A stretch of 64,000 bases of DNA. Source: Vitrella brassicaformis (taxonomy: Eukaryota; Sar; Vitrellaceae). A model generated the notes under the pieces. That model was not told the DNA's origin, ran no database searches, and saw only the letters and a program-made list of their open reading frames with translations. How positions within the stretch are numbered: position 1 is the first letter of the stretch; each line of letters starts with the position of its first letter. The position numbers and the translations under genes are program-made. Of the stretch, positions 19,855 to 32,500 are shown piece after piece. The stretch covers positions 6,654-70,653 of the forward strand of contig CDMY01000759.1 in assembly GCA_001179505.1 (NCBI GenBank), read 5' to 3'.

Positions 19855-22255
19855 GCACAGCAAGACAGACAGACAGACATCGATCGCATGTGATGGGTGC
19901 GACACGACTTGTTCATGATGCGTGTCTGTTCATGGACTGAAAGTTTGGATGAAGGAGTTGATCGACCGGCATATGTCACGTCACCACACCAATATCAGCA
20001 CATTGGCGAAAGGATAGCTTTGGTCCTGCGTCACATTTGGTCGTGAAATGTGTCCCAGAGTAGCAGGACTTCCTCAGTGAAATAAGCACAGATAGGCCGA
20101 CACGCACACAAACAAGCACATGCACTCCTCAGCTGCAGATGCTTACGTGTCCCTGTCGTCTTTGCCAGGTCTCTTCCTCGTCCACACATATGCAGCCATT
20201 CCATGTGCCAAGATGCCAAACACAGAACGACAATGACTGACCTCTCTCTGTTTCATGTGTGTCCTGCATGTCGTGCTGAGCATACGTGCGTGTCCGAAGA
20301 CATTGCACATGTCTGCATGTCTGGATACATGCATGTCCGAGACACGTTTCCAAAACGGCATGTTCATCAAATGACGAAATATCTTCATCAAGCTTGACTA
20401 GTGGTGTGCCGCGCGTGTGCGAGGGGGGATGGGTTGAGGCAAATGAGTGCACGCAATGGCGGGCATTGGAGTTGTAGCCATGCACTGATGCATCATGCAT
20501 CACCACACTTCCCGTCGTACTGACATCACTCACACCGCCCGCATATATAGCCTAGCTATTGCGGCACTCTACCCGACCCCCATGAGGTACACTCACACAC
20601 GCAGCACCCATCAGTCAGCGCTCTTTGTCTATACAGGAGTGGATCATAGAGTGGGATAAATGCAAGCGCGCCCACCCAATTGCCCAATCAGCCAATTAGC
20701 CAGGAGAGACACTTGTACGTCTGCACGTCATATGTCGACCGGCATGACAAGACAAGACAAGCGAAGCGGACCAAATCGTGCGCATGGTACCGATATATAT
20801 ATACTGAATCTCTCTCAGCACTATAGCTCTTTCATGAGTCATCAGTCACAAGACATCAAAACAGCGGCTGGGAGAGGGAGTGAGCTTGAACGCCGCAGCA
20901 GCACGTCGAGGCAGCAACATGTAAGCCTAATGCACCCCTGATGCAGCCCCCACCACCCCACCTCCCACGCCCCACCCCACCGCGATGAGAAATACACTGG
21001 CACGTACTTTGCATACAATGCGATGCAATGAATGGGATATGAAAAGAGGACGACAGACAAGGCAGACAGTTTCCATGTATATCCAACACACACGACACAT
21101 CAAATCAAGACATCCTATAGATCCATCCATCGTACATATGTCACCGGCCCACCGCACGGACCTGTCTGTCGGGGCCACACTGCCGGCCTGCCAGTAAGCC
21201 ACAGCCGCGCCACACCCGCTGCCTGTCTGCCTGTCGGCTGAGACGGCCGGCCGGCAGACACATAACGCCAGCCAGCCATTCATCAAAATGACAAGGCGGA
21301 CAAAGATGGAATCCCACAACAGCACTCTGGACGGGCCAAAGAATCCAAAACGGCCGGCTTGTCTGTGAGGGAACAAACGAGGGGAGGGAATGAGAGAGAG
21401 AGAGAGCCATCGTACAAGGGAGGAAAAACGGCAGGGCGTGGACGTGCCACGCCTGCCTGTCTGCATGGCTGCCTGTCTGCCTGTCTGTATGTGTACACGA
21501 AAGGTCCGGAAGAGAGATATTAATAAAAGCCACTTGGCCGCTCCACATACATGTGCCCATCACACGCAGACATGCGCACGTACAATAATGAAAACGACTC
21601 TGTCCAATACACCGGTCCACCACACACACATACACGGAGAGAGGGAGAGAGAGAGAGATGGGCCTGTCTATGTGCCGCCGTGTGTTTGCGCCTCACCACA
21701 CGGCGGCCGGCCATGAGAGGCCATCCGCACACGAGAGACAAAGGCGAGGCATAGAAGTCTTTGAACACGTCAAGGACACAGATAGACACAGGGAGACAAA
21801 CCCACCATTACGCCAGCACACCCTACCAAAACCGCCCCCTGCCCTTGGCGCTCCCACTCTCCGTTGTCACGAGGAAAAACTTGCATACGCTCTTACGGCA
21901 CGGCAGACCTGTCTGTCTGTGTGGAAAAAGAGAAGCCTTGTCCGAGTGGAAGTGTACGTGTGTGTGTGTGAGATCCACATATCTGTCACATCTGTCATGC
22001 CTGTCCGTCCGTCTGTCTGTCTGTCTGTCTCCCGGCCAGTAAGCCATGAAAACGCGCAGCCGTGCTCCATTTCCGTGAGTTAGTGCTCCGGCGAGTCAGC
22101 CTCGCTCAAGTCGTCGCCATGTCATCACACACATGACGGACACCCACCCACCCACCCACATCGCCCGCCTCGCCTCCCTTCGTGCACGTAAGTATGGTGT
22201 GTGCGTTTGTGTGTGTTTGTGTGTGTGTGTGTGTGCGCATCTGTATGGGTCAGTA
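19855..22255. other. 2.4 kb without a recognisable gene
   Basis: No open frame here shows domains, codon bias or splice structure like the neighbours. It contains a TATATATATAC run near 20796, an imperfect palindrome CCGCATATATAGCC...TTGCGG near 20537-20562, GA-rich stretches near 21395 and 21640, and TGTC runs near 22015. It holds the 3' ends of the two convergent flanking genes. It could hide an unrecognised ncRNA. Confidence 0.5.
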
Positions 22256-23599
22256 TCACCCACTATGCGCCGAGGGACGGGCCTTGTGCCGTGCGTTGAG
22301 GGGCTCGTCGGGTCGCTCGTCGGGGCCGATCTTGGCGACGCTCCTCCGGGGCGCAACGGAAGGGGCCGAGATGAGGCTGGTCACCGGGGTCCAGCTCATG
22401 ATTGCGGAGGAGTACTCGTCGGGTGTCGGCGTGTAGGACCAGCTGGCCGTGTGAATGTTGTGATTGAGGTAGTCGGGCTCCGTCGTCACGCCGTCGACCT
22501 TCAGGTCCAGTGATGTCACGTACGCCACTAAAATGTCACCCTCTCGACCGCCACCCCATTCTCGCTCAAGGCCTTGAGCGTGTAGCTGATGCTGAAGGGC
22601 AACATGGCCCCGCTGCTGTCGTGCTGCAGCACGTCTCCACCGTACCTGCACGCACATACGCCGGGCACACACGCAGAGAAATGAATGGCGTGCTTGACTT
22701 CGTGCCACGCCCTCCTCAGCTGCCATTCACACTGACCCGATGTCCCTCAATTTGACGTTGGGGAACAGGAGACTGACGCCAATCTCCGGCGCGTCGGTGG
22801 CAGTGAGCTGCTGCAGGTCCACGCAGTCACGCTCCGGCCGGGTCATGTACTCTGTCACACCCTCGATCAGGCACCCAGCCCTGCCCGATTTGGCGGCCTC
22901 GTGCAGGGCCTTGACCGGGAGGAAGAGCGCGCTCAGGTCGGCGCGGTAGGTGCTGCCGATGATGGGTGGGAGATCGACACAGCTGGTGCCGAAGTCATTG
23001 GTGCCGCGATATACGGCATGGGTGGGCTGGACGCCGAGCAGCTTCATGCACAGCTTGTCCCACTCCATGAGGGGCAGCCGCTGCTCGTTGCCCCACCAGG
23101 TCGTCAGGTCCGGCTTGACGATGCATTCCATGAAGATGTCGGCCGTGAGTGTGGGCGCATCGATGGCGAATCTGAAAGCACGCACCCATTCATGCAGAAT
23201 CAGGCAGCCATCCCATCCGCTCACCTGAGGTTTTTGACGGTGTAGTCGCACCGGGCCGTCTTGTCGTCGAAGCGCGCCGTGACGTCGACGATCTTGGGCC
23301 ACAGAGGCTGCCCTATGAGGACGATACAGTTGGTCATCTCGGGCCCCAGGCTCGTGAGCGACGTCGGAACACGCTGCTTGAAGTCGGGGAACGAGATCGA
23401 GTTGGGGCGGCAGATGATGTTGGTGGCCTCGAGTGACACGATGCGAATCTGGCCGACCTTGGACAGCGGGAGGTCGGGACTCACGCACGGCAGGTGATGC
23501 AGCTCGTTCGTTGTGTCACGCTCCATCTTGAACCTGATGGTGTCGATACGCTCGAGCATCTTCAACAGGCTGCACACACACACAGACACACAGACACAC

Positions 23600-23631
<32 letters not shown>

Positions 23632-23822
23632 CGTGCCGTCGGTCCGTCCTTCCCTCTCCCTCCCTCCCTGCCTTCCTTCCTTCCTTACCGGTCTCTGGGA
23701 ACCGGGATGCAGATGGTCATGTTGAGCCGCTGCATCTCTATGACCAAGCCGCCAGGCACCCATACGACCAGCCGCTTGGTCCCGGCCCGCCACTCCCACT
23801 CCTCCTCAGCCTTCAGCTCCTT
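22256..23822 (-). pseudogene. 5'-truncated paralogue of the 57.5-61.3 kb gene, unknown function
   Basis: Reading on the minus strand, recognisable coding begins near 23822 with KELKAEEEWEWRAGTKRLVV, matching AETEWEWRPELKRLVVWVPG of the plus-strand gene near 59280. Next come a GA-repeat intron, HHLPCVSPDLPLSKVGQIRI and SLEATNIICRPNSISFPDF (a close match to 59485-59600), and CDYTVKNLRFAIDAPT (compare FYTVKDLK and LAIDAP near 59000-59120). A last exon starts YGGDVLQHDSSGAMLPFSIS and then reaches an in-frame TAG near 22530. A different frame (VAYVTSLDLKVDGV) stays open to 22256, so there is a frameshift or an unseen splice. No ATG of its own precedes the homologous part; the open frame runs on into repeat R to an ATG at 24131. 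No known domain. Either a decayed copy or a gene with a new N-terminus. Confidence 0.55.
23604..23631. repeat. (AG)n microsatellite in an intron
   Basis: About 14 AG units within an intron of the minus-strand truncated paralogue, next to CA-rich sequence. Confidence 0.9.
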
Positions 23823-23854
23823 CACTCCTGCTAAGCCTGACCCGCCCCCAATTT

Positions 23855-24200
23855 GGGTCAGACAGCGCCACCGTTCACCAAAAGGAAGGGTACCACGGGC
23901 GGTAGAGGAAGGAAGTGGCAGGCAAAACCCGGACGAGTTGGGAGGGGCGGGAGGGGATGCGGCGGACCACATAAGCCAAAAAGCGAGTGAAAAGAAAAAG
24001 AAACGGGGGATCTGTGGCCGAAAGAAGGCTGAGAAGTCGAGTGTGGATGAAAATTGGGAAAAGTGGGTCGAATTTTCGAATTTCCCGTCCCGTCTCCAAT
24101 TCTCGCCGAGGGAGATCATTGCTTGCATCATCTGTTCGTGGAGAAAACAGCTGCTCTGCCGTGCCCCCCGTCTCCGATCTGCGAGCTCAATGGCGTCTCA
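23855..24200 (+). repeat. Repeat R, copy A
   Basis: About 346 bp, highly similar to the reverse complement of 56580-56923. It starts at GGGTCAGACAGCGCCACCGT and ends at GCGAGCTCAATGGCGTCTCA (24181-24200). Differences are scattered substitutions and single-base indels, so no single frame is kept. It abuts the truncated paralogue on its upstream side, as copy B does for the longer paralogue. A small hairpin, TGACCC/GGGTCA, sits at its left edge (23838-23860). No transposase or terminal repeats are visible. Confidence 0.88.
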
Positions 24201-24691
24201 CGTTCGTGGATGCCCCCCCGCCTTTCCCTCACCACCCCACGCGCTAAAAGGCACAGACAGTCGCGCAATGCCATCCTCGCAGACGTACACGTCTGGGACG
24301 AAACAGTCTCTTCTTTAACTGCCGTGGCAAGCGCCATGTTTGTCCGATGGGTCTGAATTGGGTAGATCCACGTTTCCACGCCATCCACACCCCCTGTCGG
24401 TGAGTTTGTAGTGTGCATGGAGCCCAAATCCATGATGTGGGTGAACATTGTGGTGAACATTTGCAGGCTTGATGAAGGAAGAGATGCAGCAAACATTGAC
24501 GTCAACTGCACGAATATAGCATGCACATCAATTGAAGTCTTCCGTCTCGAGGACCTGCCAGGCACAACCAAGGCGGAGACACAGGATGCCTGCATGGGTT
24601 TATGTCTCGTCACCTTTTGCATCTTGTAATGGTTCCTTTCCGGCACGACAGACTGCAGAAAGAAATCGGCAACCATTGTCGCCACACCTGC
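24201..24691. other. Spacer between repeat R and the P2X gene
   Basis: About 490 bp with no supported gene. The ATG supplied by R at 24190 opens only a 42-codon frame ending at 24318. The rest is probably the 3' UTR of the minus-strand P2X gene. Confidence 0.4.
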
Positions 24692-26487
24692 TCACATACA
24701 CATCCATGTCATGACGGTGGCGTCTGCCTGCGTGCCTGTACGTTCCACCGCCCTACCCAGCAGTGCGAGTGCCGACGATATTTGCAGTATGATTTGTCCG
24801 ACTGACGTGATGGCCCCCAGGGCAGCCGCCTCCGTCACCACACGGACACCATACTGCAGACATTCATCCATCCATCGATCCGCCATCGGCCGGTGACAGA
24901 CAGGCCGAGACATGTGTGTTTGTGTGGCTGACGGTACCATGCGATATGCGTCCCTCTTCCTCGTGCCGTCCTCATAATAGTAATGGTTCTGCGCGCAAGA
25001 GGAGAACAAACTGAGGTCAGCCGCCCCCCCATTGCGCTTTTCCATGTTGTCTCTTTACAAATCGGTAGTTGAAGCCGGATGTTGCGTCCACGAGGGCTGT
25101 CTGGAGGCATCCATCCATTTAGACACACACCAATCAACCACATATTGGTGTGCGCAGCGCTGGTGCATTACGTTGAGTTCCGTCTGGCACTGTTCGTCTT
25201 CGTTCTTTTCGTCGAGGTCGCATGCGAATATCACATTGGCCTGCACCACCGCCCCGTTCTCACGCACGTCATCCAGATGCAGGTTGGCAAATCGCAGCAA
25301 ATCCTCCAGCTGCACCGCACCCATGACACACCAAAGAATGGCATTCATCGATTTATGGGTGAGGAAGAGCTTTGCGTACGGTGTATGTGTTTGCAGATGC
25401 GTTTGGATAGTGCATCGGTCTGCCATTGCGGGTCGTGGAGATCTCCTGCAGGCAGACAAAGAACAGACACAGACACACAGGTGCGCTAGATGGCTGGTGC
25501 GTCCGCGTTTGTCCGTACCAGGCCGTCAGCTAGCTTGTGGAAGTAGGCCTTGGCCTTGAACCTGCACAATCATACGCACACAGACACCTGTGTGTGCCTG
25601 AGAGATGGCAATTCTCTGATTCCTTACCACAGCGAGTACTGGTTGGCATCGATGAGATGCTGCTCTGTCGTTGCCGCCCCCTCCTGCTCAGCAGGACACC
25701 ACCCAAGCTTCACACACATCTGCAAACAAACCACACCAGTGACGCCACCTGCCGATGTCCCTTCTGCTCACCCCGTTGTCGCATGTGGGTGTGGCGACTT
25801 TGTCTTCGCCCATGGCCCCCATGGAGCAGTCCTCTGCCGTCTGGCAGGGCGACAGGGGGAATGCACACCGCTTGTTCGGCTCCTGGCCCCGAGTAACCAA
25901 GATGCGTGTCGGCAGAAACACCTAATGGATAGAAACAGGTGCTATGCACGTTTGGTGGTTGCGTCGTACCGCCCCCAGTTCCCCCGGGTTGGTGACGGCG
26001 TCATAGACGTCAAATGGTATCTTTTTGTCGCTGAGCGGGTTGCCCAGGACGCTGGTGACAATCCATCCGGTGGTCTTCTCCTGCTCCAAATACTGCTTGT
26101 TGATCAGAAACACCTGCACACAACATTACAACACCCACACACATGGCGGTGGGTGCGTCCGTCTCTCTGTCCATCCATAGCATTGCACGGGCCTACAAAG
26201 AGGACGATGTAAGCGACGATGGCGAAGAATACTGTGTAGTAGATGAGCCCGAGTCTGCTGTCGAGGATGCGCACCTCCTTGACTGTGTCGTACGAAAACA
26301 CCTGATCCGCGTCAGGCAGCGAATGCCACCATCGCTGATGCAGATCACCGCACCAATCACCGCACCGACACGCGCACGAGCGCATACACATGTGCATGAG
26401 AAAGACAAAGATCTCCAGTGCAATGTGGCAGCATCTGCGTTTGCGCACCTGGAACAATGATTGGTTTCGCCGTTCCTCCATCGCCAT
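24692..26487 (-). CDS. P2X-type ATP-gated cation channel, multi-exon
   Basis: Starts MAMEERRNQSLF at 26487. After an intron, FSYDTVKEVRILDSRLGLI carries the T-x-K motif found before TM1 in P2X subunits; TM1 is YYTVFFAIVAYIVLFV. The ectodomain shows PFDVYDAVTNPGEL, then a six-Cys head (RCAFPLSPCQTAEDC, CDNGMCVKLGWCPAE); GWCPxE is a P2X hallmark. FACDLDEKNEDEQC and NVMHQRC match the last two Cys pairs (the WDCDLD...C region). RKRDAYRM joins YGVRVVTEAAALGAI, equivalent to the R-x-YGIR segment leading into TM2 (GQIILQISSALALLG). The tail is short and ends VMTWMCM; the usual Y-x3-K motif after TM2 is not seen. P2X channels open on extracellular or vacuolar ATP and pass Ca2+. Gating and location here are inference. 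It shares a 68-bp head-to-head promoter with the next gene. Confidence 0.85.
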
Positions 26488-26555
26488 AGCATTCCGTCTT
26501 CAGCGTTTACATCATCACTGCGAGCTTAAAAGAGAAGTTGAATGGCGCTGATAGC
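26488..26555. promoter_or_regulatory. 68-bp bidirectional promoter region
   Basis: The start codons of the P2X gene (minus, 26487) and the ASH/coiled-coil gene (plus, 26556) are only 68 bp apart, so core promoters and 5' UTRs must share this space or overlap the genes. No TATA box is seen. Confidence 0.5.
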
Positions 26556-29500
26556 ATGGCTTCACAAGCCTCTCCGTTTCCTCCAACTCGAGCGCTCCAG
26601 ATATCGCCATCGCAGGTGCTGTTCGATGGCGTCAAAGTGGGCACGGCGTACGAAAAAGAGGTGCACTTGACGAATCTTCTTGCCACGACTGTCCAAGTGG
26701 TCAGCATACAGAATGCACGAAGGAGTATCTTCGTTTCTTATCACGTGTTGTTGGCTGTGTGTGTTCCTTCTTGGTTGTTTAGGAGGTCCGGCATCCCCAT
26801 GGCGATCGCTACAGCGTATCCCCCCGCACTCTGTCACTCGAGGCGGGGCAAACAGCACCGATACGGATCAAGCTCAAACTCAGCAGGTGAGAGATACACT
26901 TCTCAACCCACTCATCCGATTCATCGTCTGCCTTGTGTGTCATGCAGGCCTCCCACGCGCGCCTCTCTCCCCTCCGCCCCGCCACCTGGCGCCCGTCCGG
27001 CATCGCGGTCGCCAGGCACACTGAGGGATGTGTTCACCATCAAGAGCGACTTCTTCGACCAGAAGTTCACTGTCGTCATCCAGCCATCAGGTTGGGCGTG
27101 GGCATGCGAATATACGCACCTGTGGTCGTGTCCTCACCTCTGTGTCTGAGTGTGTGTAGGTGACATGTACATGAGTGGCGGCGGTGCTGCAGCGATGCGC
27201 ACACGAGGCGGCAATAGCAGGAGCCCGCCCGCGAGAAGCAAAACGGATAGCCATGCAGGTGCGCAAAGCACGGATACTCTCTTTATGACACAAATTACCC
27301 TCCTTTATCTATGTGCAGACGTGCGTATCGGCCCTGCCGGCAGGCCTGGGGACGAGTCAGAGCTGCCTGCGTATGTGAGGGAACTTGTCGACACCTGGAA
27401 GGCGAGGTACGCAGTTTCAACATGCACAAACGTCCTAGTGTTGTGCGTTCAGTCTATGCATCCACGAGTGCAGGGTACGTGCGTTAGAGACCGAGGCGAG
27501 CATGTTGCGGGGGCAGCTGGAGCCGCTGGCCTCGCTGCAGCGGGCCCACGATGACGCTAAGGGGCAGATCGTGGACCTCACGACTCACAATCTCGCACTA
27601 CAGGGAAAGGTAACGTTACACACACATGGGCGTACGTGTGTATACTCACCCTTGTGCGTGTGCAGTTGGACGAGCAGGCGCAGCGTGAGGCCTTCTGCAA
27701 GGAGGTGGAGCAGCGCTTGCAAGGGGAGGCCCCCGACTTCCACCAGCTGCTGCACGACACCATGGCCGACGAGCGGCAGCAGACGGAGCACAAGAGCCAG
27801 AAGGTCCTCCAGATACTCGCCGTCAAGGACGATCGCATCGCTGAGCTGCAGAAGCAGCTCGTCGACACACAGGTCGGTGGGTTGGTGCAGGTGTCAAGGG
27901 CAGCCATATGCCGATGATGTGTGTGTGTGTGTGTGTGTCAGGGCGGCCGCGAAGCTGCTGAGGGTCGCTTGCGCGAAGTGCATCAGAATCTAGAGTGAGC
28001 AGGCGGGGAGGGAACATTGTGCGTTTACCCATGTGTGTGTGTGATGCATGTACACAGTGAGGTGGAGAAGAAGCAGGAGCGGCTCATGCAGGCGCTGCAG
28101 CAGTGCAGGAAACAGGTGAAGCTGAAGACACACTCACACGCATCCACGATATGCTTCATTCATGCAGTTCATGCAAGAGGGGCAGCTGGAGGACGCGCGC
28201 AAACAAATCGACGAGTAGCCAGACACAACCCACACAAACACAAACACAGACACAGCACCAATCCAATCTTCCAACAAATGTATCCAGGTTAGAGAGTGAC
28301 AACAAGGCCCTGCGTGAGCGTCAGTCGCAGCTGGAGCGCGAGAGCCGCACCAAGGGTGACCAGGTCGCCCAGCTCAAGGGTGAGGTGGCCCGCCAGACAG
28401 AGCAGCTCGATGCCGCCGCGGCCCAGCTGGAGGAGTGGCAGCAGAAGCTCACCAAACACGCACAGGTATGTTAGACAAAAGGCGGAAGCTCAGCTCATGT
28501 GGTGGATGGATGGATGGATGGATGTACGTTTGTGTCTGCAGTCGCACGCGTCTGATCGCGCCAAGTGGCAGGACAGAATCGCTGAGGCAGAGGGGGCGCT
28601 GGAGGTCCGTCGCTGCATGCAGCAGACTTGGCCTGTGTCTTCACGTCCTTGTGTGTGTGTCAGCACCACCGTGTGGAGAAGGTCCGTGCCGAGAAGCAAC
28701 TGCAGCAGTTGAGGAGCAAAGTGGAGGTCGACAAGGCGCGCATCGCCACACAAACAGAACCCACAGCCGAAGGTCCGCTATCAGAGACAAAGACACAGAC
28801 AGAGGCACCCCCAGACCTCGCTGTGTGTTTTGTGTGTTGCATTGCAGAGGAGGAGGCCGATCGGCTTCGCGAGGAGATCTCGTCCCTCACACTCAAGCTG
28901 CAACACGCACACGCACAGATCGACCAGGTGAGGGCCCTGGACACCCGCGGACACCCACCGAGTGCACATCCTTCTCTTCTGTTCTTCCCCAATTCAGCAC
29001 AAGCTGCGGGCTTCTCAAGTGGAGCAGCATGCCACTCTTGACGACTCCCTGCAGCACATCGATAGTGGAGCGTTGGGCGGGGAGGAGGGCGGCCAGCAGC
29101 AGCTCGTTGCTGCCCTCAACTCCCGCCTGCAGGCCGCCAAGGTCAGGTGGCCACATACACGCACACACGTACGTCCATTGCGTATGCGCGTTTGTCAGAT
29201 GCGTGAGCAGCGCCTGTTGAAAGAGTTGAAGAAGGCCGAGGCCAGGGCGGAGAAAACTGAGGTAAGCACGCAGCCGTTTCTGTATGTCCTTTCTCCGATT
29301 CATTGGCTGTGTGTGCGTGTGTGGATGTGTGCAGCGTGAGCTTGGCACCCAGGTAGCCCATCTTGAGGCGCAAGTCAAGGTATAATGTCACACATCCACC
29401 GTCTAATCCACCGACCCCCCACATTTGTTTGTCCCCCCATCAGGTCCCCGCCATGCGCTCGGAGGCCACACAGACAACAGACGAGGTCTGCATGCACACA

Positions 29501-32500
29501 TGCCACCGTAGCTACGTAGGCCGCCTCTGCATGCCCTTGTGTCGATGTCCAGGCGTCGAGTTGGCACCCCTTTGAGGAGTTCCTAAGCACCCGTTCGAGT
29601 GAGTTCCAGGCCCTCACACACGACCTCCAGACACAAGTGGCCGCACTGCAACACGACAAAGCTGACCTGCAGGTATATATCCACAGCCAGATAGATGGTT
29701 GCCATTACTCTCTCTCTACCTCTGTGTGTGTTGTGTTCAGCGTGCGTTGGAGCGTGACGTGAGTGAGCGTGAGAGGCAAGTCAGCGACCTGCAGACCAAA
29801 CTCACACTCAACACACAGACGGTATGCGCAGATGGGACACGCCTGTGGATGGCCATCCATAGGAGTGTATCCCATGCATGGATGTGAGCAGCTCGAGCAC
29901 GAGGTGGACGACCATCGGTCCCGCTGCGAGGGGCTGAAGAACCAGCTGGCCATCCGCGAGGACGAGGCACGCCACATGGCCGTCGACAGGGACCGGCACA
30001 TCGACGAACTCACCTCGCACATCAAGGACTTAGAGCGCACCATACAAGACAGAAACAGGTGGGTGACGACTGATGGATGGTGCAGATAGGGAGGAGGGTG
30101 GACCAAGGAATGTGTGTATGTGCGGGGGTTGGCTTTAGGTCGATATTGTCATTGGAGAAGCAGAAGATAGCTCAGGAGAGCAAGACCAAGGAGCGCCACC
30201 TTCAGCTCTGCCAGGCCGTCCAGTCACTCGACACCATACAGAAGAGCATACGGCAACAGCAGCAGCAGGATGGCGGCCAACAGAGCGGCGACGCCCCCGC
30301 CCCAGCAGCCCCCGCCCCTCCCTCGCCCGTGCTGGACGTGCCGTCAGACATCAGCAGGCTCATCGACAACATGCAAGACGACAACACAGTACAGGTAAGA
30401 CCCACACAGCCACACACAGAGACCCCTCCCAACTCATGTGTATTTCCCATCGCTCATTCCTTTCTCTATGGTGCAGCCTCTCCCCCTCTCACAGCCCCCC
30501 GATTCGTCCGGTGCCCACACGGACCTCCACGATCGTCTGTGCTCCCTGTCGGCGCAGCTGCTGACGCATATTCACGAGCAGGCAGTGATGGAGCGGCGTC
30601 TGGAGATGTGTCAGTGCGACCTCAGCTGGCAGCTGGCCAAGGAGAGGGAGGGGCAGGAGAGGACCGCACGGATGGACGAGAGACTTCGGGCGGGGGAGCG
30701 GACGGAGAGGTGGCTGAGGTCGCAGCTGGCGTCCACTGAGAAGGAGAACGCCGCGTTGCGCGAGTGAGTGAGATGGACACGTATGGGTTGGTGTTTGGGT
30801 TGGGTGAGATGGTGGGGCACATGTGCACGAGTTGTGGCTGTGCGTGTTCAGGGAGGTGCAGATGGGTCGTCGTCGGCTGGCTGATGCGCAGAGGACAGAG
30901 GAGCGGCTCACACACGAGAACACCACACTCAACAAACAAATAGAAGTCAGCACCACACCAATCGGACACACACCTGTCTGCCCATCGGTCACGCGATTGC
31001 GCACGATCCCTGCTCGCCTGCCCTGTCTGGATGCAGGCCTGGAAGTCGGACCTCGATTCTCTGCACAGCACGCACCTGCAGTCCCTCCAGGAGGAGCGCG
31101 CCAGCCACCAGTCCATCCTCTCAGCCCTGCACAACCCACCGCCCTCTCTCCTACCGTCCCCACACACAGCACTCGTCCCCCTCACAGAGGAGCTGGTCTC
31201 CATCAGCAAGCAGCTCGATGCCGGTCAGCTGCAGCAGGGCATTGTGGATCGGTGGGGCGAGTTGCTGGTGGAGTGCGGCCGGCGTCTGGCCGAGTGCGAG
31301 AAGCGGGGGGTGGTCAAACATGTGGTGGCACATCTCTATGAGGAGGAGCTCCGGGTCGCCAGGGAGAGGGAGGCGGAGGCCATACGCGCGCAGACGCTCC
31401 TCAAACAGCAGAACCAACAACTCGAGTAGGTCACAACAAACGAGGAACTGGCGAAACAGATCACTGTCCCTCGTGTCTATCAGGCATCGGTTGACGGTGG
31501 AGTCGCCCATCCAGTCGTCTTTCCTGACCCGTCGGTGCGACATGGGCGAGCGGCGCATCGCCGACCTGGAAAAGGACCTCCTCACCGCCAACCGCAAGCT
31601 CACCGAGGCCACGTTCGAGGCACAGTGCCTGGGCATGGAGAACGACACGCTGCGCGGGGAGGTAGAGGGGCTTAAACACCAGCTGACCAGAGCCGAACTC
31701 GACAAGAAAGAAACTGAGGTAAGAAGGAAACCCCGCGGGATGCCTGGTGGTTGTGCCTTTGACTTGGGTGTGGTTGTTCAGATGACGGCGCGTGGTGTGG
31801 CGGAGGAGTCGGTGAGGGCGCAGCACGACGAGTGGCGTAAGGAGGTCATCGCCACGGCCGTGTCGACACTGCTGTCCAGGACAGAGGCACTGCTGCCCGC
31901 AGAGGCCGCCGATCTGCTCAGACAAAGCGAGGAGGGGCGCATCACTGCAGAGCTGGCACTTAAGGTACACACGCACATACCTGAGAGCCTGCCGACGCAC
32001 GTGTGTTGATCGATGCATTCATCCATCAGGAGTTGACGGAGCGCAACAGCCTCCTGTCGGCCCATCTCGACGCCAAGACCTACCAGATCGCCACACTGCA
32101 AGCCGCCACCCCAGCCACACACCCCCAACAACCACACCCCCTCCCTACTCGGCCGTCCCATTCGCTGCGTCGTCTGTCGGTCCCCGCACTCCCCTCCCCA
32201 CACACAGAGACGGAGGGAGGGGACTCGACCGCTCGATCGTGTCCCGTGACGCCACCCAAGAGCGGCGGTGGTGTGTTGGAGAGGCGGGCGGAGGCGGGGA
32301 TGGAGGCTGGTGTGTTGAAGGGCCGGGTGTGGGAGGTGGAGTTGATGAACGAGAAGCTGCGGGGAATGCTGGCTGAGAGGGACATGCAGCTGGAGAGAGA
32401 GAAGGCCAAGACTGACGTCATGGGGTCAGTCAACGATTGCAACGGCACACGCGCGTCTTTATCTGTCTGTGTGCAGCAATGAGCTGCGGATTTACCGCGA

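Noticed and set aside
23604-23631. GA repeat as a regulatory element
   Set aside because: It is a plain microsatellite inside an intron like many others here.
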